DNA from: DATJGF01 sp035495315
Lineage (GTDB): Bacteria > Verrucomicrobiota > Verrucomicrobiia > Limisphaerales > UBA8199
Direction: 5' to 3'
Length of the DNA: 55,423 nucleotides
NCBI GenBank assembly: GCA_035495315.1
Contig: DATJGF010000107.1
Span: 1 to 55,423 of the forward strand
The notes beneath the pieces are model-generated. The model saw nothing but the letters and a program-made list of their open reading frames with translations, was not told where the DNA came from and searched no databases. The position numbers and the translations under genes were made by a program. Below, in pieces: positions 1 through 9,126 of the stretch. Numbering within the stretch: position 1 is the first letter of the stretch; every line of letters starts with the position of its first letter.

Positions 1-1
1 T

Positions 2-757
2 CAGAGCGGCCGTTACGGAGAATTCCAGGCCGCCGTCTTTTACATGCTCGACAAGCTGGGGGTGGCTGACCCGAACCATTCGCCCCGGTTCTTTGCATCG
101 CCGGATTTTGCAGAGAAGAACACGCCGGTGTCGTTTCTGACGGTGCACATGGCCGATGCTCTGATGCAAATCGTTGCCCGAGTTCCAGTCGAGGTGCGTG
201 CCCTTGGCTACGCGCACAAGCTGCCGTCATTGAAACCGATTCCCGTCCGTGGCTATGACCTGGTTGATACGGAGATTCTCTTCGACAACGGCGCTGTCGC
301 ACACATCCTCACCGGGTGGGCGCTGCCCAATTCGGCGTGGTCCACTACAGTTCAATCTGGCCGGCTGATTTGTTCCGAGGGGTTGATTGACCTGGGTCTC
401 GACACACCTGGGCTGTGTGAAATTCACACCGACGGAGTAATCCAGGTCAACCCGCTGTTTCGTAACTTCGAGAAGGACGGTTCAGTTACCGGATATGGAA
501 TCGGCAATCCCGGTCGGCTCTACGAGCAAATACTCGCCTGGCGAAATGATGAGCTCTCTTGTCAGGACCGCGAGCTATGCCTGAGCCCGAAAAGGCTCGG
601 TTTTTACACAACCTTGGTTCTGGAAGGTGCGGAAAAAAGTTTAGCCGAAGGCAATCGCGGCGACACAGGGGCTACACTGGGAACGACAGTCGATCTCAAG
701 ACCTTAACAGCTCAGCAACTAGGGAACAAAGCCGCCGGGGAATACGGACTGGACTAA
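2..757 (+). CDS. Gfo/Idh/MocA family oxidoreductase, C-terminal part (5' truncated by window edge)
   Basis: The frame is open from base 2, so the gene begins before the window; the first in-window Met (base 44) is internal. What remains, about 250 residues, has the alternating strand/helix pattern of the C-terminal domain of NAD(P)-dependent sugar oxidoreductases of the Gfo/Idh/MocA family: a substrate-domain stretch around 'RGYDLVDTEILFDNGAVAH' and a C-terminal helix 'RLYEQILAWRNDEL' typical of the domain that closes over the sugar. The NAD-binding Rossmann half is outside the window. Family members oxidise or reduce sugars, inositols or amino sugars; the substrate cannot be read here. It is followed by about 145 bp of non-coding DNA before uvrB. 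Confidence 0.65.
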   Translation, partial: QSGRYGEFQAAVFYMLDKLGVADPNHSPRFFASPDFAEKNTPVSFLTVHMADALMQIVARVPVEVRALGYAHKLPSLKPIPVRGYDLVDTEILFDNGAVAHILTGWALPNSAWSTTVQSGRLICSEGLIDLGLDTPGLCEIHTDGVIQVNPLFRNFEKDGSVTGYGIGNPGRLYEQILAWRNDELSCQDRELCLSPKRLGFYTTLVLEGAEKSLAEGNRGDTGATLGTTVDLKTLTAQQLGNKAAGEYGLD

Positions 758-901
758 AGGCGAGGATACCTCCAGTCGGTAAACTGCAAGTCAGTAAAGC
801 CGTTTCTGCACTGTTTGACTCCCGCTACGACTCCGAAAAGTCTGTTGCGCTAATCGCGAGCCAATTGACTCGCTCTTAATGCTCACCTACTTTGCTAGTT
901 G

Positions 902-2962
902 ATGTTTGAACTGGTTTCTTCCTATGATCCTGCCGGTGATCAGCCGCAAGCGATCGCGAAACTGACCGAAGGCCTATTATTAGGCGCTAAACACCACGTG
1001 TTGTTGGGCGTCACCGGCTCGGGCAAGACGTTCACGGTCGCCAACGTCATCAAGAACATTGGCAAACCGACTTTGGTCATCTCCCATAACAAGACCCTCG
1101 CGGCCCAACTCTACGCCGAGTTCAAAGGATTTTTTCCCAAAAACGCCGTCGAATACTTCGTAAGCTATTTCGATTATTACCAGCCGGAGGCCTACGTTCC
1201 CCGCACCGATACCTACATCGAAAAGGATTCCAGCATAAACGAAGAAATCGAGCGACTGCGGCTCTCGACCATGAGTTCGCTATTTTCCCGGCAGGACGTT
1301 GTGGTGGTCGCCAGCGTCTCTTGCATTTACGGCATCGGCAGCAAGGAAGATTACGAGGCCATGGTGATTCCTATCCGCAACGGGATGGAAATGACGCGCG
1401 AGCATTTTCTGCGGCGACTGGTCGATCTGCAATACACGCGGAACGACATCGAATTTGAACGGGGCCAGTTCCGAGTGCGAGGCGACACCGTCGAACTCTG
1501 CCCGGCCGGACGCGAAGACGCACTGCGCGTCGAGTTTTTTGGCGACAATATCGATCGCCTCACCCGGTTCGAACCTTTCACCGGCGAAAAAATCGAGCCC
1601 CTCGAAGCGGTGACGATTTATCCCGGCAAACAATTCGTCACCCCGGCGGAGAAATTGCGCCCGGCCTTGTTATCGATTCGCGAGGAGTTGGGCGAGCGGA
1701 TTGCCTGGTTCGAGAAACAAGGCAAACTGCTCGAGGCGCAACGCCTGAAAATGCGCACCGAATATGACCTCGAAATGATGGAGGAGATGGGCTTCTGTTC
1801 GGGAATCGAGAACTATTCGCGTCACCTTTCCGGCCGCGCGCCCGGTTCGCGGCCGTGCACGCTGTTTGATTTCTTTCCGAAGGACTATCTGCTGGTAATT
1901 GACGAGTCGCACGCGACGGTTCCGCAAATTGGCGGCATGTACGAAGGGGACCGGTCGCGCAAAACGGTCCTGGTGGAGCACGGGTTCCGCCTGCCCAGCG
2001 CGCTCGACAATCGCCCTTTGAATTTCGACGAATTCCAATCGCTGCAAAACCAGACCATCTACGTGAGTGCGACCCCGAATCCGCGGGAGATGGAATGGGC
2101 CCGCGGCAGGGTGGTCGAACAGATTGTCCGGCCGACCGGCCTGATCGATCCAAAGGTCACTTTGAAGCCGCTCGCCGGTCAAATTGACGACCTGATTAAC
2201 GAATGCCGCCTGCGCGCCGACGCCAAGGAACGCGTCCTGGTGACGACCCTCACCAAGCGCACCGCTGAGGAGCTCACCGATTACTTGCGCGACATCGGCA
2301 TCAATGTGCAGTATCTCCATAGCGAAATCGATGCGATCGAGCGCGTCGAGATCCTGCGCTCGCTGCGCAAAGGTGATTTCGACATCCTTGTTGGTATCAA
2401 CCTGCTCCGCGAGGGATTGGATCTGCCGGAGGTATCATTAGTGGCGATCCTCGATGCCGACAAAGAAGGATTTCTGCGCAGCGAGACCAGCCTGATTCAA
2501 ACCGCCGGTCGCGCCGCCCGGCATTTGAAAGGCGAGGTGATCCTCTACGCCGATCAGAAGACCCAGAGCATTCAGAAATTCCTGGCGATTTCCGAGTACC
2601 GGCGGACTAAGCAACTAACATATAACGAGCAACACGGCATTACGCCCCGCAGTGTCAGTCGTGCCGTTGAGGACAGCCTTTCGGCACACCAGCAGACGAG
2701 CGCAAAGGCGCGCGGTTTTCTTGCTGAAACCGGATTGGATTTGGACATCAGCGAGACCATCAAAGAACTCGAGGAGGACATGCTCAAGGCCGCCAATAAC
2801 CTCGAGTTTGAAAAGGCTGCGTTGCTGCGCGATCAGATCCGTGAATTGAAACGCGTAATGGAAGGAGGGCCGGCGAAGTCATCCACCACCAAAGAATCCG
2901 TCAGCTACCGAAAAGGTTCCGGCAAACGCCGCAGCTCAGGCCCGAAGCAGGTGCCCTTCTAA
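902..2962 (+). CDS. uvrB: UvrABC excision nuclease subunit B
   Basis: UvrB is the damage-verifying helicase-like subunit of nucleotide excision repair; it is loaded on DNA by UvrA and recruits UvrC. The 686-residue length is normal. Visible motifs: Walker A 'GVTGSGKT' near residue 38, the beta-hairpin region 'YFDYYQPEAYVPRTDTYIEK' that locks onto one strand, Walker B 'VIDESHATVPQ', helicase motifs 'YVSATPNPRE' and 'QTAGRAARHL', and a C-terminal UVR motif ('LEFEKAALLRDQIRELK') that contacts UvrC. A TTG at 899 directly precedes the ATG at 902; I chose the ATG because family N-termini begin with 'MxFxLVSxYxPAGDQPxAI'. The last 35 residues are a basic low-complexity tail. No uvrA or uvrC is in the window. 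Confidence 0.97.
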   Translation: MFELVSSYDPAGDQPQAIAKLTEGLLLGAKHHVLLGVTGSGKTFTVANVIKNIGKPTLVISHNKTLAAQLYAEFKGFFPKNAVEYFVSYFDYYQPEAYVPRTDTYIEKDSSINEEIERLRLSTMSSLFSRQDVVVVASVSCIYGIGSKEDYEAMVIPIRNGMEMTREHFLRRLVDLQYTRNDIEFERGQFRVRGDTVELCPAGREDALRVEFFGDNIDRLTRFEPFTGEKIEPLEAVTIYPGKQFVTPAEKLRPALLSIREELGERIAWFEKQGKLLEAQRLKMRTEYDLEMMEEMGFCSGIENYSRHLSGRAPGSRPCTLFDFFPKDYLLVIDESHATVPQIGGMYEGDRSRKTVLVEHGFRLPSALDNRPLNFDEFQSLQNQTIYVSATPNPREMEWARGRVVEQIVRPTGLIDPKVTLKPLAGQIDDLINECRLRADAKERVLVTTLTKRTAEELTDYLRDIGINVQYLHSEIDAIERVEILRSLRKGDFDILVGINLLREGLDLPEVSLVAILDADKEGFLRSETSLIQTAGRAARHLKGEVILYADQKTQSIQKFLAISEYRRTKQLTYNEQHGITPRSVSRAVEDSLSAHQQTSAKARGFLAETGLDLDISETIKELEEDMLKAANNLEFEKAALLRDQIRELKRVMEGGPAKSSTTKESVSYRKGSGKRRSSGPKQVPF

Positions 2963-2970
2963 CTAACTTC

Positions 2971-3096
2971 GTAGCGCAGAGTTTCACTCTGCTGTACCGC
3001 AGGTTTTCAACCTGCAGTGGATCCAAAGCCGATGTCCTTTTTACCCCCTTGCCGACTGGAAGTCGGCGGTAGAGCAGAGTGAAACTCTGCGCTACG
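2971..3096. repeat. Composite palindromic element between uvrB and ptsP
   Basis: A 30-bp arm at 2971-3000 is repeated almost perfectly in inverted orientation at 3066-3096. Each arm contains a smaller palindrome (CGCAGAGTTTCACTCTGC), and two more small palindromes lie between them (GCAGGTTTTCAACCTGC at about 2999 and GCCGACTGGAAGTCGGC at about 3051). The two flanking genes converge here, so the element could fold as a bidirectional transcript end. It looks like a mobile REP/MITE-type repeat rather than a gene. Confidence 0.7.
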
Positions 3097-3108
3097 GGCA
3101 CCGAGCTT

Positions 3109-4884
3109 TCACTTGTCCTCAAACAGACTCGGCGCTGATTGCCTGGCCAGCTCCTGGCAGCGGGCCAGGATTTCACCGGCCGATTCACACTCGAGCGCAA
3201 AATCCGCCAAGGCTTTGGCTTCACTGAGTTTCAGCCGGCGGATCAAAAACTTCACCGGCGGGACCAGCGGTGGAGAGACGCTGAGTTCATCGACGCCGAG
3301 GCCCAGCAGCAGCGGTGCGAGCACCGGGTCACTGGCCATTTCGCCGCAAACACTGACCCAGACCTGGTGCCGGTGTGCGGCGTCGACCGTGGCTTTGATC
3401 AAACGCACAATCGCTGGATGCGTCGGTTCATACAAGTGGGCAATCTTCTCGTTCATGCGGTCGACCGCGAGCGAGTATTGGATGAGATCATTGGTGCCGA
3501 TGCTGAAGAACTTGAGCCGTTTCGCCAGCGACTCGGCGATGATGACCGCGGAAGGCGTCTCAATCATCGCGCCGATTTCGAGCTGCTCGTTAAACGGCAC
3601 ATTTTCCTTCCGCAGCTCTTCTTTGTATTCGTCGACCAGGGCGTTTGCCTTGCTGAGTTCATCCAGGCCCGAGATCATCGGGTACATCATTTTGACGTTT
3701 CCCTCCGCGCTCGCGCGCAGAATGGCGCGCAATTGCTCGCGGAACAGGTCGCGTTCCTCGAGGCAAAAGCGAATCGCCCGCCAGCCCAGAAACGGATTGA
3801 GCTCGCGCGGCAGTGGCAGGTGGGCCAGGAGCTTGTCACCCCCCAAATCAAGCGTGCGAATTACGACCGGCATCGGTTTGAGCTCGCGCGCAGCTTCACT
3901 GTAAGCGGCGTACTGCTGTTCTTCGGTCGGTAACTGATCCCGGTTGAGGAAGAGGTATTCGGTGCGGAAAAGGCCCACGCCTTCAGCCCCGTTGGCTTTG
4001 ACCGCTTCGGTGCCAGCTGAACTCTCGATGTTGGCCGAGAGGAACACGTGGTGGCCGTCGAGGGTGACGGCGGGCTTGAACAGGATATCCCGCAGTTTTT
4101 CCTGCAAGGTGACTTGTTTGCGGATCAACTGGCCGTATTCCCACAGCGTTTGGTCTGTTGGGTTGACAATGATGATGCCGTTGAAGCCGTCCAGCAGCGC
4201 GTATTGCCCACTTTCCAGTCTGGCGCAAGCATTACCCAGCCCGACTACCGCCGGAATTCTCAGAGAGCGCGCAATGATCGCCGTGTGCGAGGTCTTGCTG
4301 CCGACATCCGTTGCAAAACCAAGCACCATGCGTTTATCGAGTTGCGCCGTATTCGAAGGGGTCAAATCGCGGCTGATGATGATGCACGGTTCTTTGAGGT
4401 TGCGCAGGTCCGTTTCGTGTTCCAAACCGAGCAAGTTATTCAGCACGCGTGTCGTGACATCGCGCATATCGGTCGCGCGTTCACGCAGATAATCGTCTTC
4501 GATGGCCGCCAGGCTCGCCGCGTATCGCTCCGCCACGGAATGAAATGCATATTCGGCGTTGACCTTCTTTTCGCGGATCACCCGCACGACCTCGTCCAGC
4601 AGGGTCCGATCCTCGAGCACCAGCAGGTGTGCATCAAAGATGCTTCCCTCGGCCGCACCCATCGCCTGACTCACACGGCGTTGCACATCGAGGATTTGGT
4701 GTCGGGTCTGGACGAGGGATTTTTCGAGTCGGTTGACCTCTTCATCCAGTTCGGTGTCGGTCAATTGGCGGCTGCCGATGCTGGGGCGGGAATGGTCGAG
4801 CACCACAATTTTTCCGCGGCAGACCCCAGCGGACACCGGGATTCCCCGGAAGGTCTGTTCTCCCTTGTGTGGCAGCTCTGCCAT
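3109..4884 (-). CDS. ptsP: Phosphoenolpyruvate-protein phosphotransferase (PTS Enzyme I)
   Basis: Enzyme I takes phosphate from PEP and passes it to the HPr protein, the first step of the phosphotransferase system. The 591-residue product has the full family layout: N-terminal HPr-binding/swivel region (residues 10-230) with the phospho-accepting His in 'GSKTSHTAIIARSL' near residue 200, then a C-terminal PEP-binding TIM barrel with 'GAEGVGLFRTEYLF', 'RTLDLGGDK' and the Cys signature 'VCGEMASDP' near residue 511. No HPr or Enzyme II gene is visible nearby, so it may serve a regulatory PTS; that is inference. It converges with uvrB and diverges from the sugar kinase gene. Confidence 0.95.
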   Translation of the reverse strand: MAELPHKGEQTFRGIPVSAGVCRGKIVVLDHSRPSIGSRQLTDTELDEEVNRLEKSLVQTRHQILDVQRRVSQAMGAAEGSIFDAHLLVLEDRTLLDEVVRVIREKKVNAEYAFHSVAERYAASLAAIEDDYLRERATDMRDVTTRVLNNLLGLEHETDLRNLKEPCIIISRDLTPSNTAQLDKRMVLGFATDVGSKTSHTAIIARSLRIPAVVGLGNACARLESGQYALLDGFNGIIIVNPTDQTLWEYGQLIRKQVTLQEKLRDILFKPAVTLDGHHVFLSANIESSAGTEAVKANGAEGVGLFRTEYLFLNRDQLPTEEQQYAAYSEAARELKPMPVVIRTLDLGGDKLLAHLPLPRELNPFLGWRAIRFCLEERDLFREQLRAILRASAEGNVKMMYPMISGLDELSKANALVDEYKEELRKENVPFNEQLEIGAMIETPSAVIIAESLAKRLKFFSIGTNDLIQYSLAVDRMNEKIAHLYEPTHPAIVRLIKATVDAAHRHQVWVSVCGEMASDPVLAPLLLGLGVDELSVSPPLVPPVKFLIRRLKLSEAKALADFALECESAGEILARCQELARQSAPSLFEDK

Positions 4885-4997
4885 GCGGCATTTTTAGCTT
4901 AAGACTCCCGGCTTGAAAAGCAATTCTTGGTCAAGAAATGACTTGCCTCCGACTCTGGTTTCTATGTTCACTATGGTCCTACACTGCGCCTAACACC

Positions 4998-6047
4998 ATG
5001 AAAAGCAAAAGCTCAAACGCCCGCAGTGGCCTGTTGGCCGGAGGCAACTGGATCATCGACCAGGTCAAGCTCATCGATGTCTATCCCCAACCGGAACAAC
5101 TGGGCAACATTCGTGGTCAATCGCAGGGCACCGGCGGCGCACCCTACAATGTGCTGATCGATCTCGCAAAATCCGGCACGCCCTTCCCGCTGATAGCGGC
5201 CGGCCTGGTCGGCAAAGACGCCCTCGGTGAGCGGATCCTCGATGATTGCCGCTCGCATCAGATCGACGTGCGGCACCTCGGCGTCACTCCCAAAGCCCCC
5301 ACCTCCTTTACCGATGTCATGACCGAAACGGGCCACGGCCGGCGCACTTTCTTCCATGCGCGCGGCGCCAATGCGCTCTGGCGCGGCGACGATCTCGACT
5401 TTAACCGCGCCCGGCCGCGCATTTTTCATTTGGGCTATTTGTTGCTCCTGGATGCCCTCGATGAGCCGGACGCCAAATACGGGACCAAAGCCGCCCGCCT
5501 GCTGGCCACCGCCCAGGCGTCCGGCATCAAGACCAGCGTCGATGTCGTCAGCGAAGACAGCGACCGCTTCCCCAAGATCGTCATCCCCGCACTCAAACAC
5601 GTCGATTATTGCATCCTCAACGAAATCGAGGCCGGCAAAACCACCGGGTTTAAAATTCGCCCGGCGAACAACGCGCTGGACTATGTTGCGCTGCGGCACG
5701 CCGCCGGCGCTCTATTGCAGCAAGGCGTGCGTGAACTCGTCGTCATTCATTTCCCTGAGGGCGCTTTCGCCCGCACGCGCAAAGGTGAGGATTTCTGGCA
5801 GTCCTCGTTGAAGCTGCCGAAGGATTACATCGCCGGAACTGCAGGCGCAGGTGATGCTTTTTGCGCGGGCGTTTTGTTAGGTCTGCATGAAGAATGGGAC
5901 CTGCAGCGCTGTCTGCTGACCGGTGTTTGCATCGCTGCCGCTTCCCTCTCGGATCCAACCTGCAGCGCCGGGGTCAAATCGTTGAGCAGTTCACTCGGCC
6001 TGGCCCGCAAATTTAGGTTCGGTCCGACCCTCGACAGCGCCGCCTGA
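4998..6047 (+). CDS. PfkB-family carbohydrate kinase
   Basis: ATP-dependent sugar or nucleoside kinase of the ribokinase/PfkB fold, 349 residues from the ATG at 4998. An in-frame ATG at 4938 would add 20 residues unlike a family N-terminus, so I prefer the later one. The N-terminal part has the family 'GGAPYNVLIDLAKSG' and 'AAGLVGKDALGERIL' motifs, and the C-terminus has the ATP-binding/catalytic motif 'AGTAGAGDAFCAGVLLGL' with the base Asp, near residue 280. Substrate specificity (fructose, ribose, KDG or other) cannot be assigned. It is divergent from ptsP across 113 bp and converges within 1 bp of the next gene. Confidence 0.88.
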   Translation: MKSKSSNARSGLLAGGNWIIDQVKLIDVYPQPEQLGNIRGQSQGTGGAPYNVLIDLAKSGTPFPLIAAGLVGKDALGERILDDCRSHQIDVRHLGVTPKAPTSFTDVMTETGHGRRTFFHARGANALWRGDDLDFNRARPRIFHLGYLLLLDALDEPDAKYGTKAARLLATAQASGIKTSVDVVSEDSDRFPKIVIPALKHVDYCILNEIEAGKTTGFKIRPANNALDYVALRHAAGALLQQGVRELVVIHFPEGAFARTRKGEDFWQSSLKLPKDYIAGTAGAGDAFCAGVLLGLHEEWDLQRCLLTGVCIAAASLSDPTCSAGVKSLSSSLGLARKFRFGPTLDSAA

Positions 6048-6048
6048 G

Positions 6049-6834
6049 CTAAACTGTTTCCTCCACCATCGGTTCGACAGGAACAGGCTCCGGCTTTGGC
6101 CACCGGCTTAATGCATATCGAGTCAGGGGAATGCTCAATACACCCAGCGGTAGAAACATTGACTCGCTCCACCATATTGAATCGCTGGTCGTCATTCCCG
6201 TCAGCAACGCCAGCCCCGCCAACGTATCCATCAGGCTGAGCCAGGCAAATCCGGCCCAGAACCCAAGCCATTTCCGGTGAGCGACGGCTTGCAAGACCAG
6301 CACCCTGCTTGCCGTATGCGCCGCTATTGCAATGGCACGCTCGACCGGCCCTGCCAGCCAGAACAGGGGCGTGTGCGACGTGTAGACCGCCAACGCCGAC
6401 ACCAGTTTATCTCCCTGCCCAGTAGCGAGGGCGGCTACACTTCCGCCGGCAGCCGCGATTCCCAGTAGAAGCGCCTCGAATGCGCCCGCGCCCAGGCCTA
6501 CCGCTACCGCCCGGTTCGGTTCCGCAGCCAGCCGCCGCCAAATGAGGGCCGCGGCGAGCGTAATCCCGATCTCAAAGATGCCGGTCATGATCCCGCAGTA
6601 GAAAACGCCCGCTGCCAGCCCGGCCTTTGGCGGACCCCCCGTGCCGATGATGATCGGGTTCAGTTCTTTCGCCAGGGCGAACTTCAACGCGACACCGACA
6701 GCCCAGATCGCGGCGCCCGCCCAAAACCATCGCCACGGTACGCGGGATCGGAGTTTCCACCAGACTGCCGCGGCGACCGCGACGATCATCATCAAACTGC
6801 CCGACACGATCTGCTGATAAAGAACTGTGTTCAT
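6049..6834 (-). CDS. YhfC-like integral membrane protein (intramembrane protease superfamily, active site degenerate)
   Basis: A 261-residue, strongly hydrophobic protein with about seven predicted membrane segments. The order of segments, the 'GIFEIGITLAAALIW' and 'GLGAGAFEALLLG' segments and a late 'HTASRVLVLQAVAHRKWLGF...LMD' region resemble the YhfC family of putative glutamic intramembrane proteases. In that family the first motif normally has two adjacent Glu and the second has a Gly-His-Gly; here one Glu and the His are missing, so catalysis is doubtful. I start at the ATG at 6834, which has GGAG nine bases upstream, rather than the GTG 30 bases earlier. Substrate and role unknown. Confidence 0.55.
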   Translation of the reverse strand: MNTVLYQQIVSGSLMMIVAVAAAVWWKLRSRVPWRWFWAGAAIWAVGVALKFALAKELNPIIIGTGGPPKAGLAAGVFYCGIMTGIFEIGITLAAALIWRRLAAEPNRAVAVGLGAGAFEALLLGIAAAGGSVAALATGQGDKLVSALAVYTSHTPLFWLAGPVERAIAIAAHTASRVLVLQAVAHRKWLGFWAGFAWLSLMDTLAGLALLTGMTTSDSIWWSESMFLPLGVLSIPLTRYALSRWPKPEPVPVEPMVEETV

Positions 6835-6912
6835 AGGCAACGCTCCGGCAAGGGCCCGCTTCACGCCCTCATTAATTAGATCTACTTCTATGAACCTGTT
6901 ATTTATTCAAGT

Positions 6913-7009
6913 CAAGCTGAAATAAAATCGAGGTTTTCTGCCGCCGTAACGGATATGCTTTTGGCTGACGTGAAGCCCAAATGCCTGCTTGCTGAGCAGG
7001 GCAATGCGG
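6913..7009. repeat. Dispersed 97-bp repeat, copy 1
   Basis: This intergenic segment recurs with only a few differences and one 1-bp indel at 19117-19212. Both copies start with CAAGCTGAAATAAAATCGAG and end with a small inverted repeat (CCTGCT...AGCAGG) followed by GCAATGCGG. It lies between the YhfC-like gene and the divergent peptidase gene. No coding potential is convincing; it may be a MITE-like element or a conserved small RNA. Confidence 0.75.
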
Positions 7010-7095
7010 GTAGACTGATGACAACCCTGAAGAAAGTGACAACCGACATAGCCTGTTCCATTCCGGGCACGACCCCGAAATCCACGAGCTCAACT

Positions 7096-8799
7096 ATGAA
7101 AAGAAGAGAATTCATCAAGACCATCCTTTGTTTGCTATTTGCCTTTGGAATCCCTGTCGCATTGGGTCGCGGTGCGGACACCGTGAACCTGGAGGTCGTG
7201 CACCGCATCAAAGCCGAAGCCTTCAAAAATTCGCAGGTCATGGATCACCTTTTTTACCTTACGGACGTAAATGGTCCGCGTCTCACCGGTTCGCCTGGTT
7301 TGCAAACGGCGGCTGATTGGGCCGTTAAACGCCTGAAGGAATTTGGGGCCGAGAACCCGCACTTCGAATCGTGGGGTCCATTCAAGCGCGGCTGGTCATT
7401 TTCGAGCTTTCAGATCCAGATGAACAAGCCCGTCTATGCGCCGCTCCATGGTGCGCCGATGGCTTGGTCGCGCGGCACGGAAGGCCCTGTGCATGCGGGG
7501 GTGATTGCAGCGCCGTTTCTGCATGAGGACGATCCCCCCTGGGAATTGGACATCACAACGCTCAATGAACGGGTGAAGGAATTTCGCGAGCATTGGCAAG
7601 GAAAACTCCACGGCAAAATCGTCCTGCTCGACAATCTTCGCAATTTCGAACAAGCCAAAGAAGCCGCCAGCGAGCGTCTCGATGAAAAAAACCTTGGGAC
7701 GCTTTCTGATGAGCCCGAGTTGTTTCCCGCGCGCAAGCCGAACTGGGTTCCCGATCGCTTGCCGCGCGATTCCAAGAAGCGCCGCGAGTTTTTGCATGGC
7801 TTGCCGCTCGAAATAGCGGTCGATTATTGGGACCGCAAAGAAGCGGCCTTCGACAGGATCAATACCTTCCTGCACGATGAAGGAGTCGCCGCCGTGTTAC
7901 GCACCGATAAGCGCGGCGCTGGCAACACGCTTTTCGCTGAAGGCGCCGGCATGTATACGACTTCGGGCGAAAGCGCGCCGCCTTCGGTTAAACTGAGCCC
8001 GGAACAGTATAACCGGCTCCTGCGGCTCGCCGAAAAAAGCATTCCCGTCGAAATCGAAATCAACCTTGATGTCAGCTTTTCCGACAACCCGCCGGTCGCC
8101 AACGTCCTGGCCGAAATTCCCGGCGGCCAGAAGAAAGACGAAATCGTTATGCTCGGCGGTCACCTCGATTCGTGGCATTCCGGTACTGGTGCGACCGATA
8201 ACGGCGCCGGCTGCGCCGTAGTAATGGAAGCCTTCCGCATTTTAAGAGCCCTGGACCTCAAGATGGACCGTACGATCCGTCTCGCACTTTGGTCGGGCGA
8301 AGAACAAGGCCTCTACGGCTCGCGCGCCTATATTCGCGATCACTTCGCTGATCCCTATAAAATGCAACTCAAACCCGAGCATGCCAAACTTTGCGGCTAC
8401 TTTAACCTCGACAACGGCTCGGGCAAAATTCGCGGCGTCTACCTGCAGGGCAACGACATGATGCGCCCGATTTTCGAAACGTGGCTGGCGCCATTTAAAG
8501 ATCTCGCCGCCACAACCATCTCCATTCGCAATACCGGCGGCACCGATCATCTTTCGTTCGATGCGGTTGGGCTTCCCGGCTTTCAATTTATTCAGGACCC
8601 GCTCGATTACGAGACGCGCACGCACCACTCCGAGATGGACGTTTACGACCACGCAGAACCCGGCGACCTCATGCAGGCTTCGGCCATCATAGCGTCAATT
8701 GTTTACAATGCCGCCACGCGCGAAGCTCTCCTGCCGCGCAAACCGTTGCCTGAAGCACTTCCACCAAAACAGGTCGTCGCGGATTCGAAGCGAAACTGA
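7096..8799 (+). CDS. Secreted M28-family zinc aminopeptidase
   Basis: A 567-residue exported metallopeptidase. From the ATG at 7096 it starts 'MKRREFIKTILCLLFAFGIPVALG', a signal peptide with two basic patches; the open frame extends 47 codons further upstream but that part overlaps the dispersed repeat. A PA-type insert lies in the middle (residues about 130-300). The catalytic domain shows the dinuclear zinc ligands in order: 'GGHLDSWHSGTGATDNGAG' (His and Asp ligands), 'LWSGEEQGLYGSRA' (general base Glu plus Glu ligand), 'NLDNGSG' (Asp) and 'THHSEMDVYD' (His). M28 enzymes of this layout release N-terminal amino acids from peptides outside the cytoplasm. It is preceded and followed by non-coding DNA and seems monocistronic. 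Confidence 0.9.
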   Translation: MKRREFIKTILCLLFAFGIPVALGRGADTVNLEVVHRIKAEAFKNSQVMDHLFYLTDVNGPRLTGSPGLQTAADWAVKRLKEFGAENPHFESWGPFKRGWSFSSFQIQMNKPVYAPLHGAPMAWSRGTEGPVHAGVIAAPFLHEDDPPWELDITTLNERVKEFREHWQGKLHGKIVLLDNLRNFEQAKEAASERLDEKNLGTLSDEPELFPARKPNWVPDRLPRDSKKRREFLHGLPLEIAVDYWDRKEAAFDRINTFLHDEGVAAVLRTDKRGAGNTLFAEGAGMYTTSGESAPPSVKLSPEQYNRLLRLAEKSIPVEIEINLDVSFSDNPPVANVLAEIPGGQKKDEIVMLGGHLDSWHSGTGATDNGAGCAVVMEAFRILRALDLKMDRTIRLALWSGEEQGLYGSRAYIRDHFADPYKMQLKPEHAKLCGYFNLDNGSGKIRGVYLQGNDMMRPIFETWLAPFKDLAATTISIRNTGGTDHLSFDAVGLPGFQFIQDPLDYETRTHHSEMDVYDHAEPGDLMQASAIIASIVYNAATREALLPRKPLPEALPPKQVVADSKRN

Positions 8800-9126
8800 C
8801 CGCGTCAATTTCGAAGCATCGCCCGACAGGCAGGACGCCGACGGGTTATTCGAGCGGGCTAAAGCTCAAGAGGGCGTGAGTAGAGCATCTCCGCCGGCGC
8901 GCCATATCGGCAGGTAGGTCCAAGATTTCGTGTCGGAGGCGGCGCTCCGATGGCAATACCCTAATGTAAGCCTGTTGGATGAACCTGAACAAAACAACCA
9001 TCGCCAGCTGCTGCGGTCCTGGTTCGTGCCGGCTTCGGTTGGTCATTGAAACTCTGCACGGGAAGCGTAGACTGCCTGGAGCCCCATGTATCGCTGTGCC
9101 TCCCAAGGCTGCGTGGGTGCCTTTTT
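8800..9126. other. Intergenic region, no gene found
   Basis: The 327 bp between the peptidase and the sigma factor gene contain no convincing open frame. The only structure I see is a small hairpin (CGGAGGCGGCGCTCCG) at about 8934-8949. The promoter of the following three-gene cassette should lie in the second half, but no clear -35/-10 pair stands out. Confidence 0.5.

Noticed and set aside
7096..7170. Twin-arginine signal on the M28 peptidase
   Set aside because: The N-terminus has 'KRREF' close to a Tat motif but lacks the Ser/Thr-Arg-Arg-x-Phe-Leu context; a Sec signal is equally likely, so I call only a signal peptide.
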